DNA from: Fallopia convolvulus
Lineage: Eukaryota > Streptophyta > Magnoliopsida > Caryophyllales > Polygonaceae
Assembly: GCA_964016875.1 (NCBI GenBank)
Contig: OZ024719.1
Coordinates: forward strand, 26,727,877-26,791,876
Direction of reading: 5' to 3'
DNA: 64,000 nt
Position numbers and translations under genes: made by a program. Positions 63,839-64,000 of the stretch are shown one piece after another; the first letter of the stretch is position 1, and each line of letters opens with the position of its first letter. The notes below the pieces were generated by a model, which worked only from the letters and a program-made list of their open reading frames with translations, had not been told where the DNA came from and did no database searches.

Positions 63839-64000
63839 AACTGCAGTAGTTATTTCTGCCCATTTTTGCCCTGAAATTTCATCACTGTATGCTGATCTTC
63901 CTATAGGGTCTCCACATTCAATGATCTCCTTGTGGGTGTAGAGCATCTTGACTTCAGCTTTTTCGGACCCCTTGGATTGTCTGAATCGGAATTCTGTCCT

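Larger units (their letters stand above)
54406..64000 (-). mobile_element. Athila-like Ty3/gypsy element 2 (continues past the window)
   Basis: Read leftward: pol (64000-60454), the Athila-type 3' ORF (59226-57637), a 3' non-coding region, a polypurine tract and a 1475-bp 3' LTR (54406-55880). It sits in the integrase of the copia at 52599. The five bases before it are ATTGT; the matching duplicate would lie outside the window. Palindrome pairs at 21-bp spacing occur throughout. Confidence 0.88.
60454..64000 (-). pseudogene. Athila-like pol (RT, RNase H, integrase), one frameshift and one nonsense codon
   Basis: The frame is open from the window edge to 62672. RT: WRMCIDYRKLNSATRKDHFPLPF, YSGFWQIPIHP, KRMPFGLCNAPATFQ and VEVFMDDFSVYG. 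A one-base loss in a T run (plus-strand A5 at 62674-62678) ends this frame at RDIRSF. RNase H continues at 62526-62236 (MCDTSDYAVGAVLGQR, YTKTEKEFLVVV), stops at an in-frame TAA (62236-62238) and goes on in the same frame from about 62220 (LRWMLLLQEFD, ADHLSRLP). Integrase then follows: zinc finger CHTLPTGGHAKG...CDGCQR, core DFMGPF, LISDGGSHF, YHPQTSGQVEVSN, and a Lys-rich end. The copy is dead but well preserved. Its poorly conserved linkers contain the palindrome pairs. Confidence 0.85.

Overview
This is a window of plant nuclear DNA. The evidence is spliced genes with GT-AG introns, plant-specific families (a cytokinin-type HPt protein, a PMEI-pectinesterase, an mTERF relic) and dense Ty1/copia, Ty3/gypsy Athila and chromovirus LTR retrotransposons, many of them nested. 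The families point to a eudicot; I cannot name the species.

Layout. 1-2.8 kb: AT-rich intergenic DNA with a TTA-flanked MITE and a degenerate triplicated repeat. 2.9-4.5 kb (+): six-exon AHP-type phosphotransfer gene whose phospho-acceptor His is replaced by Gln. 4.9-6.1 kb (-): decayed copia end with its LTR. 6.5-7.7 kb (+): secreted LRR protein with about 40 residues apparently read out of frame. 8.2-23.6 kb: three LTR elements nested one inside another, each with an exact 5-bp target-site duplication (TSD). A copia element (-) contains an Athila-like gypsy (+), whose 3' LTR contains a non-coding LTR element built of two minisatellites. 24.5-25.6 kb (-): 203-aa single-pass membrane protein of unknown function. 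27.1-27.8 kb (-): LINE RNase H relic. 28.6-30.5 kb (+): four-exon gene of the 'putative gypsy-type transposon' (Transposase_28-like) family. 31.2-35.3 kb (-): broken chromovirus. 36.3-38.0 kb (-): six-exon glycerophosphodiester phosphodiesterase. 38.8-45.8 kb (+): mTERF pseudogene split by a young chromovirus (39.1-44.7 kb) and carrying a SINE. 47.0-48.9 kb (-): three-exon pectinesterase with an inhibitor prodomain. 49.6-50.6 kb: LTR-like block. 52.1-52.6 kb (+): LINE tail. 52.6-54.4 kb (+): copia fragment interrupted by a second Athila-like element (-) that runs off the window end.

Host genes likely to be functional are the HPt-like gene, the GDPD, the pectinesterase, the small membrane protein, possibly the Transposase_28-like gene, and perhaps the LRR gene. 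They look like independent loci, not a pathway cluster. Everything else is retroelement biology.

The strongest unexplained signal is in the two Athila-like elements. Each carries its own short palindromic motif, repeated at a 21-bp step. In the second element, pairs of TCGTTAACGA spaced exactly 21 bp apart recur in the LTR, the untranslated regions and the linkers of several ORFs, so the constraint appears to act on DNA or RNA and not on protein. The second notable structure is the non-coding LTR element whose body is a 31-copy, 44-bp minisatellite with a 12-unit (531-bp) higher-order repeat.
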